64,000 nucleotides of DNA from the NCBI GenBank assembly GCA_018053185.1, contig JAGPLX010000006.1:1-64000 (forward strand), in the 5' to 3' direction. Numbering within the stretch: the stretch's first letter is position 1; every line of letters starts with the position of its first letter. The stretch comes from Syntrophobacteraceae bacterium. Its GTDB lineage: Bacteria; Desulfobacterota; Syntrophobacteria; Syntrophobacterales; Syntrophobacteraceae. The position numbers were made by a program, and so were the translations under genes. The notes under the pieces were generated by a model. That model ran no database searches and was not told the DNA's origin. It saw only the letters and a list, made by a program, of their open reading frames with translations. Positions 19,078 to 27,968 of the stretch are shown one piece after another.

Positions 19078-19479
19078 TTATGAGGGGGTCTCCCTCTCCG
19101 CTGCCCTTTTCTTTTCGATATACCGGGAAAACTCCTCCATGATCCCCGTCTGATCTTCGCAATTATACGCCACCACATTTCTCAAATGGATGAAGGAATC
19201 CAGATCCATCTTCTGGAACTGGACGGCGACCCCTTCTTCCGTTTCCCGCACCACGATCCCCTGCAAACAGATGCTCAGTTCCGAAGAGTTCCCGGACAGG
19301 AGAATCTCCAATTCCACCGGCTCCCGAACGGGTATCTTCTCCGAGGTCTTCAGAAGCAACCCGTTCAGGCTGAGGTTTTCCAGATCACACAGGATGGTTT
19401 TGTCCGAAGACTTCACGATCACCTCGGACTGAAAGGGGACTCGGGTGAAACTCCGCTTCTCCGGATTGGCCGACTTCAT
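19078..19479 (-). CDS. PilZ domain protein
   Basis: The product has 133 residues and carries one PilZ domain, a c-di-GMP-binding module. KRSFTRVPFQSEV near residue 8 matches the RxxxR-type motif weakly (K/R then R), and LENLSLNGLLLKT is the DxSxxG-like segment with Glu/Asn replacing the first Asp. These changes may weaken c-di-GMP binding. AGGAGTG lies 9 nt before the ATG at 19479. It may regulate motility or exopolysaccharide, but no target gene is next to it. Confidence 0.85.
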   Translation of the reverse strand: MKSANPEKRSFTRVPFQSEVIVKSSDKTILCDLENLSLNGLLLKTSEKIPVREPVELEILLSGNSSELSICLQGIVVRETEEGVAVQFQKMDLDSFIHLRNVVAYNCEDQTGIMEEFSRYIEKKRAAERETPS

Positions 19480-19491
19480 AGAGCAGTACAC

Positions 19492-19951
19492 TCCTGTTGG
19501 CTAAAGGCTCATTCCTGGCGGATCATCCGTGGGCAGCCCCGCTGCCCGGAGGCACATTGAAACCACATTTTCCAGCATGGGGATAATCTTTGCTTTCGGA
19601 CAAGATTAATGCCGAACGGCTGGAATGACAACACGAAAATAGCTCCCGCCAATCTTGGGACTTCCGGTCATGGGAACCGGCAGGACCAGCGAAGAGGCAA
19701 TTTTATCCCCGGAATCCCTCATCAAGGGACCCTGTGCTTCCTGGTTTTCCGCGAAAAATGAAAATCTGCGGAAAAATGATTCGGGGTTGGGCTGACAGAC
19801 CGCTGATTTGATGGTGGTGTTTACGAAAGCTTTGGTTGAACCCCCTCGTCCGGGACCTCTTACCAAGGGGTGCAGGAGTTGCTGGTGTGTAAGTGATGCA
19901 CATGGTTTGAAATGAGAGGGAACAAAAGCTATAGGCCTTAAGAATTTCCAC
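19492..19951. other. Intergenic region with repeat
   Basis: About 460 nt between the PilZ gene and a sensor kinase. It holds family-1 repeat copy 2 (19759-19845). An 86-codon open frame runs through it on the minus strand, but it has no Shine-Dalgarno and its reading follows the repeat, so I do not call a gene. Confidence 0.5.
19759..19845 (-). repeat. Dispersed intergenic repeat family 1, copy 2
   Basis: The minus-strand sequence repeats the 10352-10436 segment with conserved blocks GGGGGTTCAAC, GTAAACA, CAAATCA, GCCCAACCCCGAA and GATTTTC, in order and with nearly equal spacing. Substitutions are scattered, not concentrated at codon third positions, which argues against a coding constraint. 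Confidence 0.6.
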
Positions 19952-21799
19952 TCATGCGGAATCCGCTGCGTCAGGCAGTCTCGGAAGCAGGCAGGTCATT
20001 TGGGTCCCTTCCCCTTCCTTGCTTTCCACCTGGACCTTGCCACCCAATCGATCCAGGATTTCCTTCACGATCACCAGGCCGAGTCCCGTTCCTTCTTCCA
20101 CCAGCCGCTTGGCATTTTCAGTTCGGAAGAATTCTGAGAAGAGCTTCGGGATATCCGCCTCGGGAATGCCGATTCCCGTGTCGGAGACTTCGAACCGAAG
20201 CCGACCCTCGTCTCCCGGCCCGAGAAATACCTTCACCCGGCCACCGCTGGGAGTGTACTTGACGGCATTCGAGATCAGGTTGGCGAAAAGGTCTTCCAGG
20301 AGAGTCTCATCCGCCTTGACCCACAACCCCGTACCCGTGATCTGGAAGGTCATCTCGACGCCCTTTTGCACACCCTGATCGTGGAACAGGGGCTCGATCC
20401 TTTGCAGGACCTCGTCTGCAGCCACAGGGTGAAGCTTGCCCTTCCCGAGTTCGGTGCGTTCTTTGCCGATTCTCAGGAGGTCACTGATCAAATCTCCGAG
20501 GATGCCCATCCGTACTTCGCATCGCTCCAGCAATTCGCCCTGTTTCTCGTTGACGGGTCCGAGATAGCCCTTTCGAATCAGCTTCACCATACTCAGGACC
20601 GCCCCGATGGGAGCACGAAGATTATGAGCGACCTTGGCCATGAACCAGGATTTGGTCAGGTCCCATTTGACCCTCTCGATGGCAATGCCTGTAAGATCAC
20701 TCATGAGAGCAAAGAAATTTACGTCGTCCTCGTCAAAGAGGGAATACCGATCACCGTAGATGCAGAAGACTCCCAGGGTCATGTTGTTGCCGCGCAAGGG
20801 CAGGCAGAGCATTGACGAAATCCCCTCCCGCTCGATGTTTTCCGGGAATTGAAAGTAGTCCTTTTCCTCGATCCTTCCTACAATATAGGGCTCTCCCTCG
20901 ATGATTCGACGGTTGATGGGACTCCTTTCCAAATCCAGCTTCCCCATGGACAGGTAATCCTCGCTCAGACCATAGGTCGAAGCAAATTCGAGGAATTTCT
21001 TGTCTTCGTCCAGAAGTTTGATGGAACAGGCCCTGACACCCATGAGGTTGGCCGCCTGTCGGGTGGCGGAGTCCAGGAGTTCTTTGAGACTCGATTGACG
21101 GCCGATTTCCTTGATCATTTCGTAGAGGGCGATGAGCTTGGCATTGGAGGATTCGAGCTTTTTGGAGATTTCCAGGAGATTCAGTCCCTTGGAACGCAAG
21201 CCGGCCCTGATCGATGTGGTGAGAAACGCAGAAAACAGGATTGCCACCGCAAAGATCAGGTATTTGAACAGGAGAGCCATTCCATGTGCGGGAGATCCCG
21301 AGGCGCCGGAGAAGGGTCCCGGCACTACGAGTCCCCCACCTGAATGGCGTGCCGAGAGAGTCAGAATGCCTGCAAGCAGCAGCGTGGCGCCTCCAAAGAG
21401 ATACGTCGATGCGGGTGGAAGTAGAATGCCGGCCAGAATGATGTGGAAGATGACAAAGATAAGAAACGGACTGTCTATTCCACCCGAGAGCCAAACGGCC
21501 ACGAAAACCGCCGTCAAGTCAAAGGAAATCTGGACGTGGGCGAGGATGGAGTCCAACCCGTCCACACGCTCGATCCACCTGGCAACCACGGCAAAGGCCG
21601 CATTGTAGACCAGTGCGGCGGCGCAGACTCCCGCCAGAGGAAACACCGGACCCCTGAGACCCATGGAGGCAGCCAGGGCCAATCCCGTCAGTGCGAGGGC
21701 CGCAAACACCCAACGGATCTTGATAACCCACAGGACTCGTTCACGGAGTTCCTTGCGGAAAAAAACCTGTTCCTGAACGAGCTCATATCCCGGCCGCAT
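19952..21799 (-). CDS. Membrane sensor histidine kinase (multi-TM, GAF, HisKA, HATPase)
   Basis: The product has 615 residues. About six N-terminal membrane helices (residues ~28-205) form a membrane sensor, followed by a short coiled coil, a GAF domain (about 225-385), and a kinase core. The HisKA box is WFMAKVAHNLRAPIGAVLS, where the usual H-[ED]-L is H-N-L. ATPase motifs are NLISNAVKYTPSGG, VSDTGIGIP and GTGLGLVIVKEILD. Its response regulator gene ends 151 nt upstream on the same strand, so the two form a two-component pair. The start at 21799 fits the N-terminal hydrophilic segment before helix 1. Confidence 0.92.
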   Translation of the reverse strand: MRPGYELVQEQVFFRKELRERVLWVIKIRWVFAALALTGLALAASMGLRGPVFPLAGVCAAALVYNAAFAVVARWIERVDGLDSILAHVQISFDLTAVFVAVWLSGGIDSPFLIFVIFHIILAGILLPPASTYLFGGATLLLAGILTLSARHSGGGLVVPGPFSGASGSPAHGMALLFKYLIFAVAILFSAFLTTSIRAGLRSKGLNLLEISKKLESSNAKLIALYEMIKEIGRQSSLKELLDSATRQAANLMGVRACSIKLLDEDKKFLEFASTYGLSEDYLSMGKLDLERSPINRRIIEGEPYIVGRIEEKDYFQFPENIEREGISSMLCLPLRGNNMTLGVFCIYGDRYSLFDEDDVNFFALMSDLTGIAIERVKWDLTKSWFMAKVAHNLRAPIGAVLSMVKLIRKGYLGPVNEKQGELLERCEVRMGILGDLISDLLRIGKERTELGKGKLHPVAADEVLQRIEPLFHDQGVQKGVEMTFQITGTGLWVKADETLLEDLFANLISNAVKYTPSGGRVKVFLGPGDEGRLRFEVSDTGIGIPEADIPKLFSEFFRTENAKRLVEEGTGLGLVIVKEILDRLGGKVQVESKEGEGTQMTCLLPRLPDAADSA

Positions 21800-21950
21800 A
21801 AGCTCCCTGTACTCCTGGATTCAAATCACGGGGAAAAGAACTCGGCAAGAAAGGTGCCCTGCTTTTCGAACACATCCCCCCCTCCCGATGTCCCTGTATC
21901 GGACCTCCCACCACTTCCGGCACAGGGAGATGCCGGTCGTGGGCACACTC

Positions 21951-22364
21951 TCATGTCCTCTTTGCCTCCTTCAGGGCATCCTCCACCGCGACGACAATTT
22001 TCTCAGGGTCCACCGGCTTTTCAAAGAATTTGGCCACCGGCCACTCGTCCCCGAGAACGCTCTGAAACTTCTCTGGTCCCACCCGGGCCATCTCCCTGGG
22101 AAAGCCGGTCACCATGATAATGGGGATGTCCCGGTATTCGGGATCGGCCTTCAGGAAGTGAGCCAGATCGAATCCTTCCGTGAGAGTGGCCATCATGACA
22201 TCCAAAACAATGGCATCGGGTTTCTTCTCCTTGATGGCCTTGGATCCCTCCTTTCCATCGTAGGCCGTTCTCACGGTATAATTCCTGCTCTCAAAAATCA
22301 CCTTCATCGCGTTCACCAGGTCTTTATCATCTTCGATAATCAATACGTTGCGTGAGCTGCTCAT
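21951..22364 (-). CDS. Single-domain response regulator
   Basis: A 137-residue stand-alone receiver domain: LIIEDDKDL at residues 9-16 (acidic pocket), phospho-acceptor Asp55 in AIVLDVMM, a Thr in MVTGFP, and Lys in KFFEKPVDP. An insertion after VTGFP carries a Trp/Val-rich stretch. No DNA-binding output is present, so it acts by protein contact or phosphorelay, probably with the downstream GAF kinase. The ATG at 22364 has AGGAGGGG 6 nt upstream; a longer frame upstream is not coding-like. Confidence 0.92.
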   Translation of the reverse strand: MSSSRNVLIIEDDKDLVNAMKVIFESRNYTVRTAYDGKEGSKAIKEKKPDAIVLDVMMATLTEGFDLAHFLKADPEYRDIPIIMVTGFPREMARVGPEKFQSVLGDEWPVAKFFEKPVDPEKIVVAVEDALKEAKRT

Positions 22365-23247
22365 GGGGCCCCTCCTTGGTGTGTAAAGTTCCTGGAAATG
22401 AGTCGGCTCATTGTGCCGAACCGGCCGACTCCAACGATACGGTGTTACCGCCGTGCATGTAGAAGTGCTGCGATCATCCCCCTTTCCATACAAGGTTCGT
22501 GATCCTGGCGGAGTGGATTCATTAACCCACCCCCTCCACCGACTCATACCCCGGGGAACGTCTCCCGGAGGCCGATTGTCGGGGTTTGCCGTCAATTGAA
22601 GAAAGCCATAGAATCTTTTTTTAAAACCAGGGAACGGTCATCCGAGCCAGGGTGCCTGTGCGTGAGAGAGAGAATTTTCAGGCCGTCGAGCACATTCCGT
22701 GCCTCTTCGGCCGCCTCTCCCGTCCGGCAACTTTGCGCTCAGCGCGTGGGAACACTGCCGGTGCTTGTTCCCAGCCAACCTTTGGTCATGCCGTCGGATT
22801 CGGTAGAGCTTTTGTTGATCCTCTGAGGTAGATTTGTCACTTTCAGGGTAATCATGTTGGCTCCCGTCATCAACCCCAAAAGTTGACCATCTCGGGATCG
22901 AGGCTTGCCGGGGCGGTGCGTGCAGGAAGGTGGATCTCCAGGAAGGCCGGCCATGTGAAGGGGGATCATCCTCACAGGTCGTATCCGGGCGGCCGAGAAC
23001 GGCGGTCTTAAACTGAGTGATTCTTACCGGTCATTCCCCGTCAAACGGAGCTCCTGGCGGGAGGGGATGAACCCTGCTCCTACAATGATCGGTTCGCCTG
23101 GCATCTTGTAAGAGCGGGGTTTATACCCGCCCTTTGAAACCGTACAACGACAAAGAATCGCTCATTTTGGGAGCTTTGCCGTCGGACAGGTCTTGTTCGG
23201 GGGGATGAGCCGGGAGGACATCTCGGTCTTTTTCCATCCAGGTGTGG
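22365..23247. other. Intergenic region, no gene seen
   Basis: About 880 nt between the response regulator and the end of the cyclase gene. Only short frames without start signals occur. A pair of inverted REP-like repeats lies at 23051-23135 (separate entry). Upstream of 22364 the sequence can serve as promoter for the regulator-kinase pair, though no clear -35/-10 was recognised. Confidence 0.5.
23051..23135. repeat. Inverted pair of REP-like hairpin units
   Basis: Unit 1 (23051-23085) read on the minus strand is TTGTAGGAGCAGGGTTCATC and onward; unit 2 (23107-23135) on the plus strand is TTGTAAGAGCGGGGTTTATA followed by CCCGCCC. Each unit can fold by itself through GGGTT..A.CCC, and the two units face each other across ~20 nt. 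This is a BIME-like arrangement, common 3' of genes in many proteobacteria. Confidence 0.6.
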
Positions 23248-25233
23248 TCAGGGGTCCACCAACACTTCATACACTTGCACAGGGGTTTCCAATCCCTTGA
23301 CCCGAATGAGCCCTCGAGACCTCGAGGGTACATGACCCTGCACCAGGGTGTGGGTTCGTTCTGAGACAAGGATGCCCCCCACCGGGGCATTGGATTCAAG
23401 CCTCTGGGCGAGATTGACGGCGGACCCGAGCACGGTGTAGGACAATCGCCTCTTTGATCCCATATTTCCCACCACCACCTCCCCAGTATTGATCCCAATG
23501 CGGATTTTCAACGGCATCCCCCCGTCCCGCGCCCATGCCGCATCGAGCTCGCGAACCCGCTTCTGCATCTCCACGGCTGCCCGCACCGCACGGAGGGCAT
23601 GGTCTTCCTGGGGGTTCGGGTCTCCGAAAAAGACCATGAGCCCGTCTCCCATGTACTTGTCCACGGTCCCGTCATATCGGAAAACGATTTCGACCATGGC
23701 GTCGAAATACTCGTTGAGTGCCCTCCGGATTTCTTCGGGGGATTGCCGGGACGAGTGGGTGGTGAATCCCTGGATGTCGCTGAAAAGAATGGTGAGTTCC
23801 TTGCGTTGCCCTCCGGACTCGATGACCTCGGGCCTTGCCACAAGTTTCCCGACCACGGAGGGCGGGAAATAGGCCTCGAAGAGCCTCCGGAGCACGGCTT
23901 TTTCCCTGGACACTCGGATGTAGCGAACCCCCGTGATGTTTCCTGCCGAGAAAAGGATCGCCAGAAGCGGCCTCAGAAGGGGGATGAGGGTATGGAGGTA
24001 GAGAAAGGAAGCCAGGGCCGTGCCGGCAACCCCCAGGGCCAGGGCCAGGCAGAGCATGGGAAAGGCGTAGGAGGAGAAGAGGGTCGCCAGGAGGAGAATG
24101 CATCCCGCCAGGGTCGCATCCAGAAGAATTCCCTCGCTGAAAGTAAGCTCCCGTAAGAAGGCTTCGGCCAGGATCGTGTTCAAAACGTTGGCATGCAGGC
24201 CGCTCAGGGGCAGGTTCGCGTCGGTGGGAACAGGGCCCTGGTCCGCCGATCCCGTCGCCACGTCAGAGATGAGCACAATCTTTCCCGAGAGTTCCTCTTT
24301 CCACAGTACAAGTTCATCCCGGTCTTCGGAAGCCTTGTAGATAGCAGCGAAATTGTAGTGCTTCATTCGTTCCCAGGGGCCCACATAGTTGATTCGCAGG
24401 TTTCCCCGGGCATCGATGGGAATGCGAATGTCCCGACGGTCTTCCCCACGAGGGTGCCGGGCGCCTGCGAGAAGAATGTGCCTTCCCGGTGACAGGGTGA
24501 TCCGGTCTGGGCCGACGTCCAGGTAGTCGCAGGCCACGCGAAAGGGTAAGCTCGGATAGAATCCGTCTTCGAATTTCACGACCAGGGGGACCCGGCGGAA
24601 AACCCCGTCGGGGTCCGCCGTGACATTGAGGAAGCCGAGACCTCGAGAACGCAGGGCTAGGTCGGGAAAGGTGGAGAGCGGGTCCGAACCCCGGTAGAGC
24701 CCGGAGGGATCGCCCTCGATGCGGAGTCTCCAGCGGGTGCGTTCGAGGGTTGCCGTCCCTTGCGACTTTCCCCAGGCGCTTTCGGCTTTTTTGCCCATGG
24801 AGTCCAGGACAAAGGCCACACCGAAGTAGGCGTTCCCCGACCTGGCGGTGGCGGCGAGAAGCAGTTCGTCGTCCTCGGCATTGGTCCTGGCCGGAAAGAT
24901 GAAGTCATAGGCCTGGGCGAAGGAGTTCATGCTCGCCAGGTTTTCCATGAGCCGGGCGAAGTGGGCCCGGTTGAGGTAAAAGTTGCCCATCCGCTCCATG
25001 GTGGAATTGGTGATGTCCACGTGCACCACCGTCTGGTCGTAGGGAGGCTGCAGAGATGGGAAGGAAGACCGCAGGATGAAAAATCGGTCGAACAGCTGGT
25101 CGTTCCAGGTCGTGAACACCCGTGGAAAGATCAGGAAAAGGAGGTGTGCCCCGAGAAAGGAGATCACGATCCACAGGACCGTGATCCTTGCATGGCCTGG
25201 ATCACTGATGCTCGATGGTGAAGGTTTTGGCAT
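23248..25233 (-). CDS. CHASE2-domain class III adenylate/guanylate cyclase
   Basis: The product has 661 residues. A first membrane helix (about 17-38) is followed by an extracytoplasmic CHASE2 sensor domain (about 45-345; DQTVVHVDITNSTM and LSGLHANVLNTIL are typical). Three membrane helices (about 355-435) lead to a cytoplasmic cyclase domain (about 470-650). Cyclase motifs are LTILFSDIQGFTTHS (metal Asp), DKYMGDGLMVFFGDP (second Asp region), and GINTGEVVVGNMGSKRRL with LSYTVLGSAVNLAQRLE (transition-state Asn/Arg region: NLAQR). The substrate-specifying residues cannot be settled by eye. It overlaps the upstream DUF4384 gene by 32 nt and probably shares its mRNA with the caspase-like gene. 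Confidence 0.93.
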   Translation of the reverse strand: MPKPSPSSISDPGHARITVLWIVISFLGAHLLFLIFPRVFTTWNDQLFDRFFILRSSFPSLQPPYDQTVVHVDITNSTMERMGNFYLNRAHFARLMENLASMNSFAQAYDFIFPARTNAEDDELLLAATARSGNAYFGVAFVLDSMGKKAESAWGKSQGTATLERTRWRLRIEGDPSGLYRGSDPLSTFPDLALRSRGLGFLNVTADPDGVFRRVPLVVKFEDGFYPSLPFRVACDYLDVGPDRITLSPGRHILLAGARHPRGEDRRDIRIPIDARGNLRINYVGPWERMKHYNFAAIYKASEDRDELVLWKEELSGKIVLISDVATGSADQGPVPTDANLPLSGLHANVLNTILAEAFLRELTFSEGILLDATLAGCILLLATLFSSYAFPMLCLALALGVAGTALASFLYLHTLIPLLRPLLAILFSAGNITGVRYIRVSREKAVLRRLFEAYFPPSVVGKLVARPEVIESGGQRKELTILFSDIQGFTTHSSRQSPEEIRRALNEYFDAMVEIVFRYDGTVDKYMGDGLMVFFGDPNPQEDHALRAVRAAVEMQKRVRELDAAWARDGGMPLKIRIGINTGEVVVGNMGSKRRLSYTVLGSAVNLAQRLESNAPVGGILVSERTHTLVQGHVPSRSRGLIRVKGLETPVQVYEVLVDP

Positions 25234-25912
25234 AGAAGCCCGTCGAGGATGTGATCACCTCGGCAATGGGTTCGATACTCAGCCGGTTTTCCCCCTCGGC
25301 CTTTTCGATGCCTCGAATGGCTCCACCGATGGCTACAGGGCGTTCGGCGTTTTCGGCGAATTCCCGGTGGAGCATTCGTTCGTTTCGAATCTGGGCCAGG
25401 ATCTGGGTGGTGATGGCGGGTTTCTTCTCGGGATCCGCGGATTCGTAGGTTTTGAGCAAGTTCTCGATCTCGACCAGTCTGTGAACGGAAGCGAGCAAAT
25501 AGAAGGTTTCGCGCCCCGGGTGCCAATCAAGCTGAAACCATCGTTCCCCTTGGGGAATGAAATACTTCCTGTTCAGGTCGAAGCCGGTGGGGAATTGTTC
25601 GAGGGAGTAAGGGAAGAGCATGACCATTTCCCCCTGGGAGTTGTGGTAGATGACGTAGACGAAACATCGGGAGCGGGGTTCCACCATCATCTTGAAGTGA
25701 TCTCCGGATTTCATGATCCGGTCGTGCCGAATGGGCTCGAGCCGAAGGGTAGGCCCTTCGTCGACGAGGGTCCCGAAGGCCCACCGGAAGCTGATGGTCT
25801 CGTCCTGGGCCGGAGAGAAGGATGGGAGAAAGGGGCAGAAAAAAAACGTCAGGAAGAGGATCAAAAGGATCCGACTCCCCCGAAAGGTATCCTTCCGATG
25901 GGTCCGTCGCAT
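25202..25912 (-). CDS. Exported DUF4384-domain protein
   Basis: The product has 236 residues. A Sec signal peptide (basic start, hydrophobic ILLILFLTFFFCPFLPSF, probable cleavage after SPAQ) is followed by a DUF4384 domain: FKMMVEPRSRCFVYVIYHN followed by a Leu/Phe-rich FPYS, then FIPQGERWFQLDWHPGRETFYLLAS. DUF4384 is often found with caspase-like proteins and with kinases; its role is unknown. GGAGGA lies 4-5 nt before the ATG at 25912, which picks this start over one four codons earlier. It sits 24 nt after the caspase gene and overlaps the cyclase gene. Confidence 0.88.
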   Translation of the reverse strand: MRRTHRKDTFRGSRILLILFLTFFFCPFLPSFSPAQDETISFRWAFGTLVDEGPTLRLEPIRHDRIMKSGDHFKMMVEPRSRCFVYVIYHNSQGEMVMLFPYSLEQFPTGFDLNRKYFIPQGERWFQLDWHPGRETFYLLASVHRLVEIENLLKTYESADPEKKPAITTQILAQIRNERMLHREFAENAERPVAIGGAIRGIEKAEGENRLSIEPIAEVITSSTGFYAKTFTIEHQ

Positions 25913-25936
25913 GGTTTCCTCCATCTGCGCATTTTG

Positions 25937-27607
25937 CTAGGGTTCCCGCACCAGCCGGAAGCCCAGATCGTCGTTCATGCCGTTGGGAAGGCCGCTGCCC
26001 CGGTCCGCGCACCGCACGCTTCGGGGATTTCCGTGCCAGTATCCGCCGCGGATCACTCGATCGGTACCTCCGCCGGTATCCACGAGCAGAGGGCTATTGC
26101 GGTCGTGCCGGGTGTAGCCGTCGATGCTGTAGGTGTCCTCGCACCATTCCCAGACATTGCCCAGAATGTCGTAAAGCCCGAAAGCATTGGGCTGGAAGGC
26201 CCCCACGGGCGAAGTGGCTGCGTATCCGTCGTCGCAGTCGTGGGTGTCTTCCCATCCCCACTGGGCCTTGGCCGTCTCATCCGCCACATTCTCGAAGGTA
26301 CAGGCCCGGTTCGGATCGTCTCCCCAATAACGCGCGGCGTTGGAACCGGCCCGACAGGCGTATTCCCACTCCGCTTCGGTGGGAAGCCTAAATTGATATT
26401 TGCCGCCATTCCGGGCTTTGAGCCACTGGGCGAATCCGTTGGCGTCCTCCCAGGTCACATAGACGGCAGGCTGGTTGTCTCCGTTGAGGGAGAATCCATC
26501 GTAGTCCCTGCTGTCGTGCCCGGGTTGGAATATCCGGAACTGGCCGTTGGTGATTTCCGTCTTCCCCATCCAGAACCCCTCGAGGCAAACCTCGTGAACC
26601 GGTCCCTCGTCGGCGTCCCGTCCCACTTCCGTCAGGGGGCTTCCCATCATGAAACAGCCGCCGGGAATCCATACAAACTCGATGCCCGAAACGGGTTCTT
26701 TCCAGGTCTTGACTGTTTTCGCGAGAGTTTCCCCCCGAGTGTTCGACGCAACCAACGCTGCAGGTTTTCTGGCCGTGGCGGGATCCGAAGCGAGAAGTTC
26801 CGGGCCTGGTCCCGGCCTGAAAAAGAAGTCTCCCTCGAGTGAGGAGGACTCCCATGGGATCTGCCTTCCCTGGGTACTCTCGCGGACAGCGGAGCGCACC
26901 TGCTTGAACACATCCTCGATCTTGATTCCCGGGGTTTTCATGACACGGATCAACTCTGCGGTGTACACCCCGTTGTCCCCGGGGCCGTCGTTGGCTACGG
27001 AGCCGGGGGCCGTGGCATAGGCGATGAGGGTCCCGATGGGGGCGTTGACTGAAGCGAGGCCCTGGGCACTCGATCGGAAGCTGCGAGCGAAGGGGTTGTC
27101 GCGGCAGGCATCGAGGATGACGATGTTCAGCCGGTTTCTCGCGTATTCCATTTCCGACAACACGGACCCGACGTCCACTCCTTCGTACTCGACATGCTTT
27201 TCGTGTTCGATCTTGGCTCCGATAGGGATGAGATAGTTTTTCCCGTTCACCTGCATGCCGTGTCCAGCGTAGTAGAAGAGACCCACACCCCCTTTTTGGA
27301 GCTTTTGGCCGAAGGCCTGGATTTCCCGTTTCATGTCTTTCTGGGTGAGGTTTTCCCGCTCGGTGACGTCGAAACCCAGATCGATCAATGCCTGGGCGAC
27401 GGCTCGGGCATCGTTGACGGGATTGCGAAGAGGGGAAATCTCGTAGGACCCGTTGCCGATGACCAGGGCCGTGCGTTGTTCGCTGTCGGGGACGACGGGA
27501 GGACTCAATGGCGACCCGCCTGTCGTCTCTGTCCCCCACAGGTTGCTCATAACCCCGCCCAGGGTGGAGAAAACCAGGAAGGCGATCACGCCGATCATCC
27601 GATTCAT
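25937..27607 (-). CDS. Exported caspase-like (C14) protease fused to a formylglycine-generating-enzyme-like domain
   Basis: The product has 556 residues. A hydrophobic N-terminus (residues 4-24) looks like a signal peptide. A caspase-fold domain at about 43-270 shows RTALVIGNGSYEISPLRNPV, the catalytic His in LFYYAGHGMQVNG and the catalytic Cys in VILDACRDNPF. The C-terminal half (about 310-555) is a sulfatase-modifying-factor/FGE-like domain, with FVWIPGGCFMMGSP, RLPTEAEWEYACRAG, NVWEWCEDTY and the RGGYWHG...GFRLVREP ending. Many such fusions are not true FGEs and act in binding. First gene of a likely three-gene operon with the DUF4384 protein and CHASE2 cyclase. Confidence 0.93.
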   Translation of the reverse strand: MNRMIGVIAFLVFSTLGGVMSNLWGTETTGGSPLSPPVVPDSEQRTALVIGNGSYEISPLRNPVNDARAVAQALIDLGFDVTERENLTQKDMKREIQAFGQKLQKGGVGLFYYAGHGMQVNGKNYLIPIGAKIEHEKHVEYEGVDVGSVLSEMEYARNRLNIVILDACRDNPFARSFRSSAQGLASVNAPIGTLIAYATAPGSVANDGPGDNGVYTAELIRVMKTPGIKIEDVFKQVRSAVRESTQGRQIPWESSSLEGDFFFRPGPGPELLASDPATARKPAALVASNTRGETLAKTVKTWKEPVSGIEFVWIPGGCFMMGSPLTEVGRDADEGPVHEVCLEGFWMGKTEITNGQFRIFQPGHDSRDYDGFSLNGDNQPAVYVTWEDANGFAQWLKARNGGKYQFRLPTEAEWEYACRAGSNAARYWGDDPNRACTFENVADETAKAQWGWEDTHDCDDGYAATSPVGAFQPNAFGLYDILGNVWEWCEDTYSIDGYTRHDRNSPLLVDTGGGTDRVIRGGYWHGNPRSVRCADRGSGLPNGMNDDLGFRLVREP

Positions 27608-27641
27608 AAATCTCCTTGCGCCAATGCCCCTAAACCAAAAC

Positions 27642-27675
27642 AGGGAGTCAGCCCACCGGAAGGTCGGAACTCCCT
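27642..27675. terminator. Hairpin in the caspase/radical SAM divergent gap
   Basis: Arms AGGGAGT (27642-27648) and ACTCCCT (27669-27675) enclose a GC-rich 20-nt loop that can pair further. It is followed by a T-rich run on both strands (GTTTTGGTTT on the minus strand). It lies in the caspase mRNA leader if transcription starts upstream, so it could attenuate or only terminate incoming transcripts. Weak evidence. Confidence 0.25.
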
Positions 27676-27968
27676 TTCTCGTTCGTTTTATGTGAAAAAC
27701 CGGAGGATTGATGACTCACCAGGTCCACCCCCGTTTTCCTCCTTTGGTGTGGCTCCACCGGATCGAGGAGTTTGAAAAGGAGAATCCCCCGAGCTGCGGA
27801 AGCGGACCGAAAACTGCCTGTACATGCCGATATCCAGGTACCTCAAAAATGCAGGGCGAATTCTATTCCCCGCATTTGCCGAAATCAAGCCCTTCGTGTT
27901 ATCAGTTGCCCTGTGGGCCCCGAAGGGGTTTCGTAACGTTTTGCCGGAGAGCGAGCCGGGTTGATCCC

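Noticed and set aside
25076-26842. 588-codon plus-strand frame
   Set aside because: Opposite to cyclase, DUF4384 and caspase genes; Gly/Pro-rich with no domain-like sequence.
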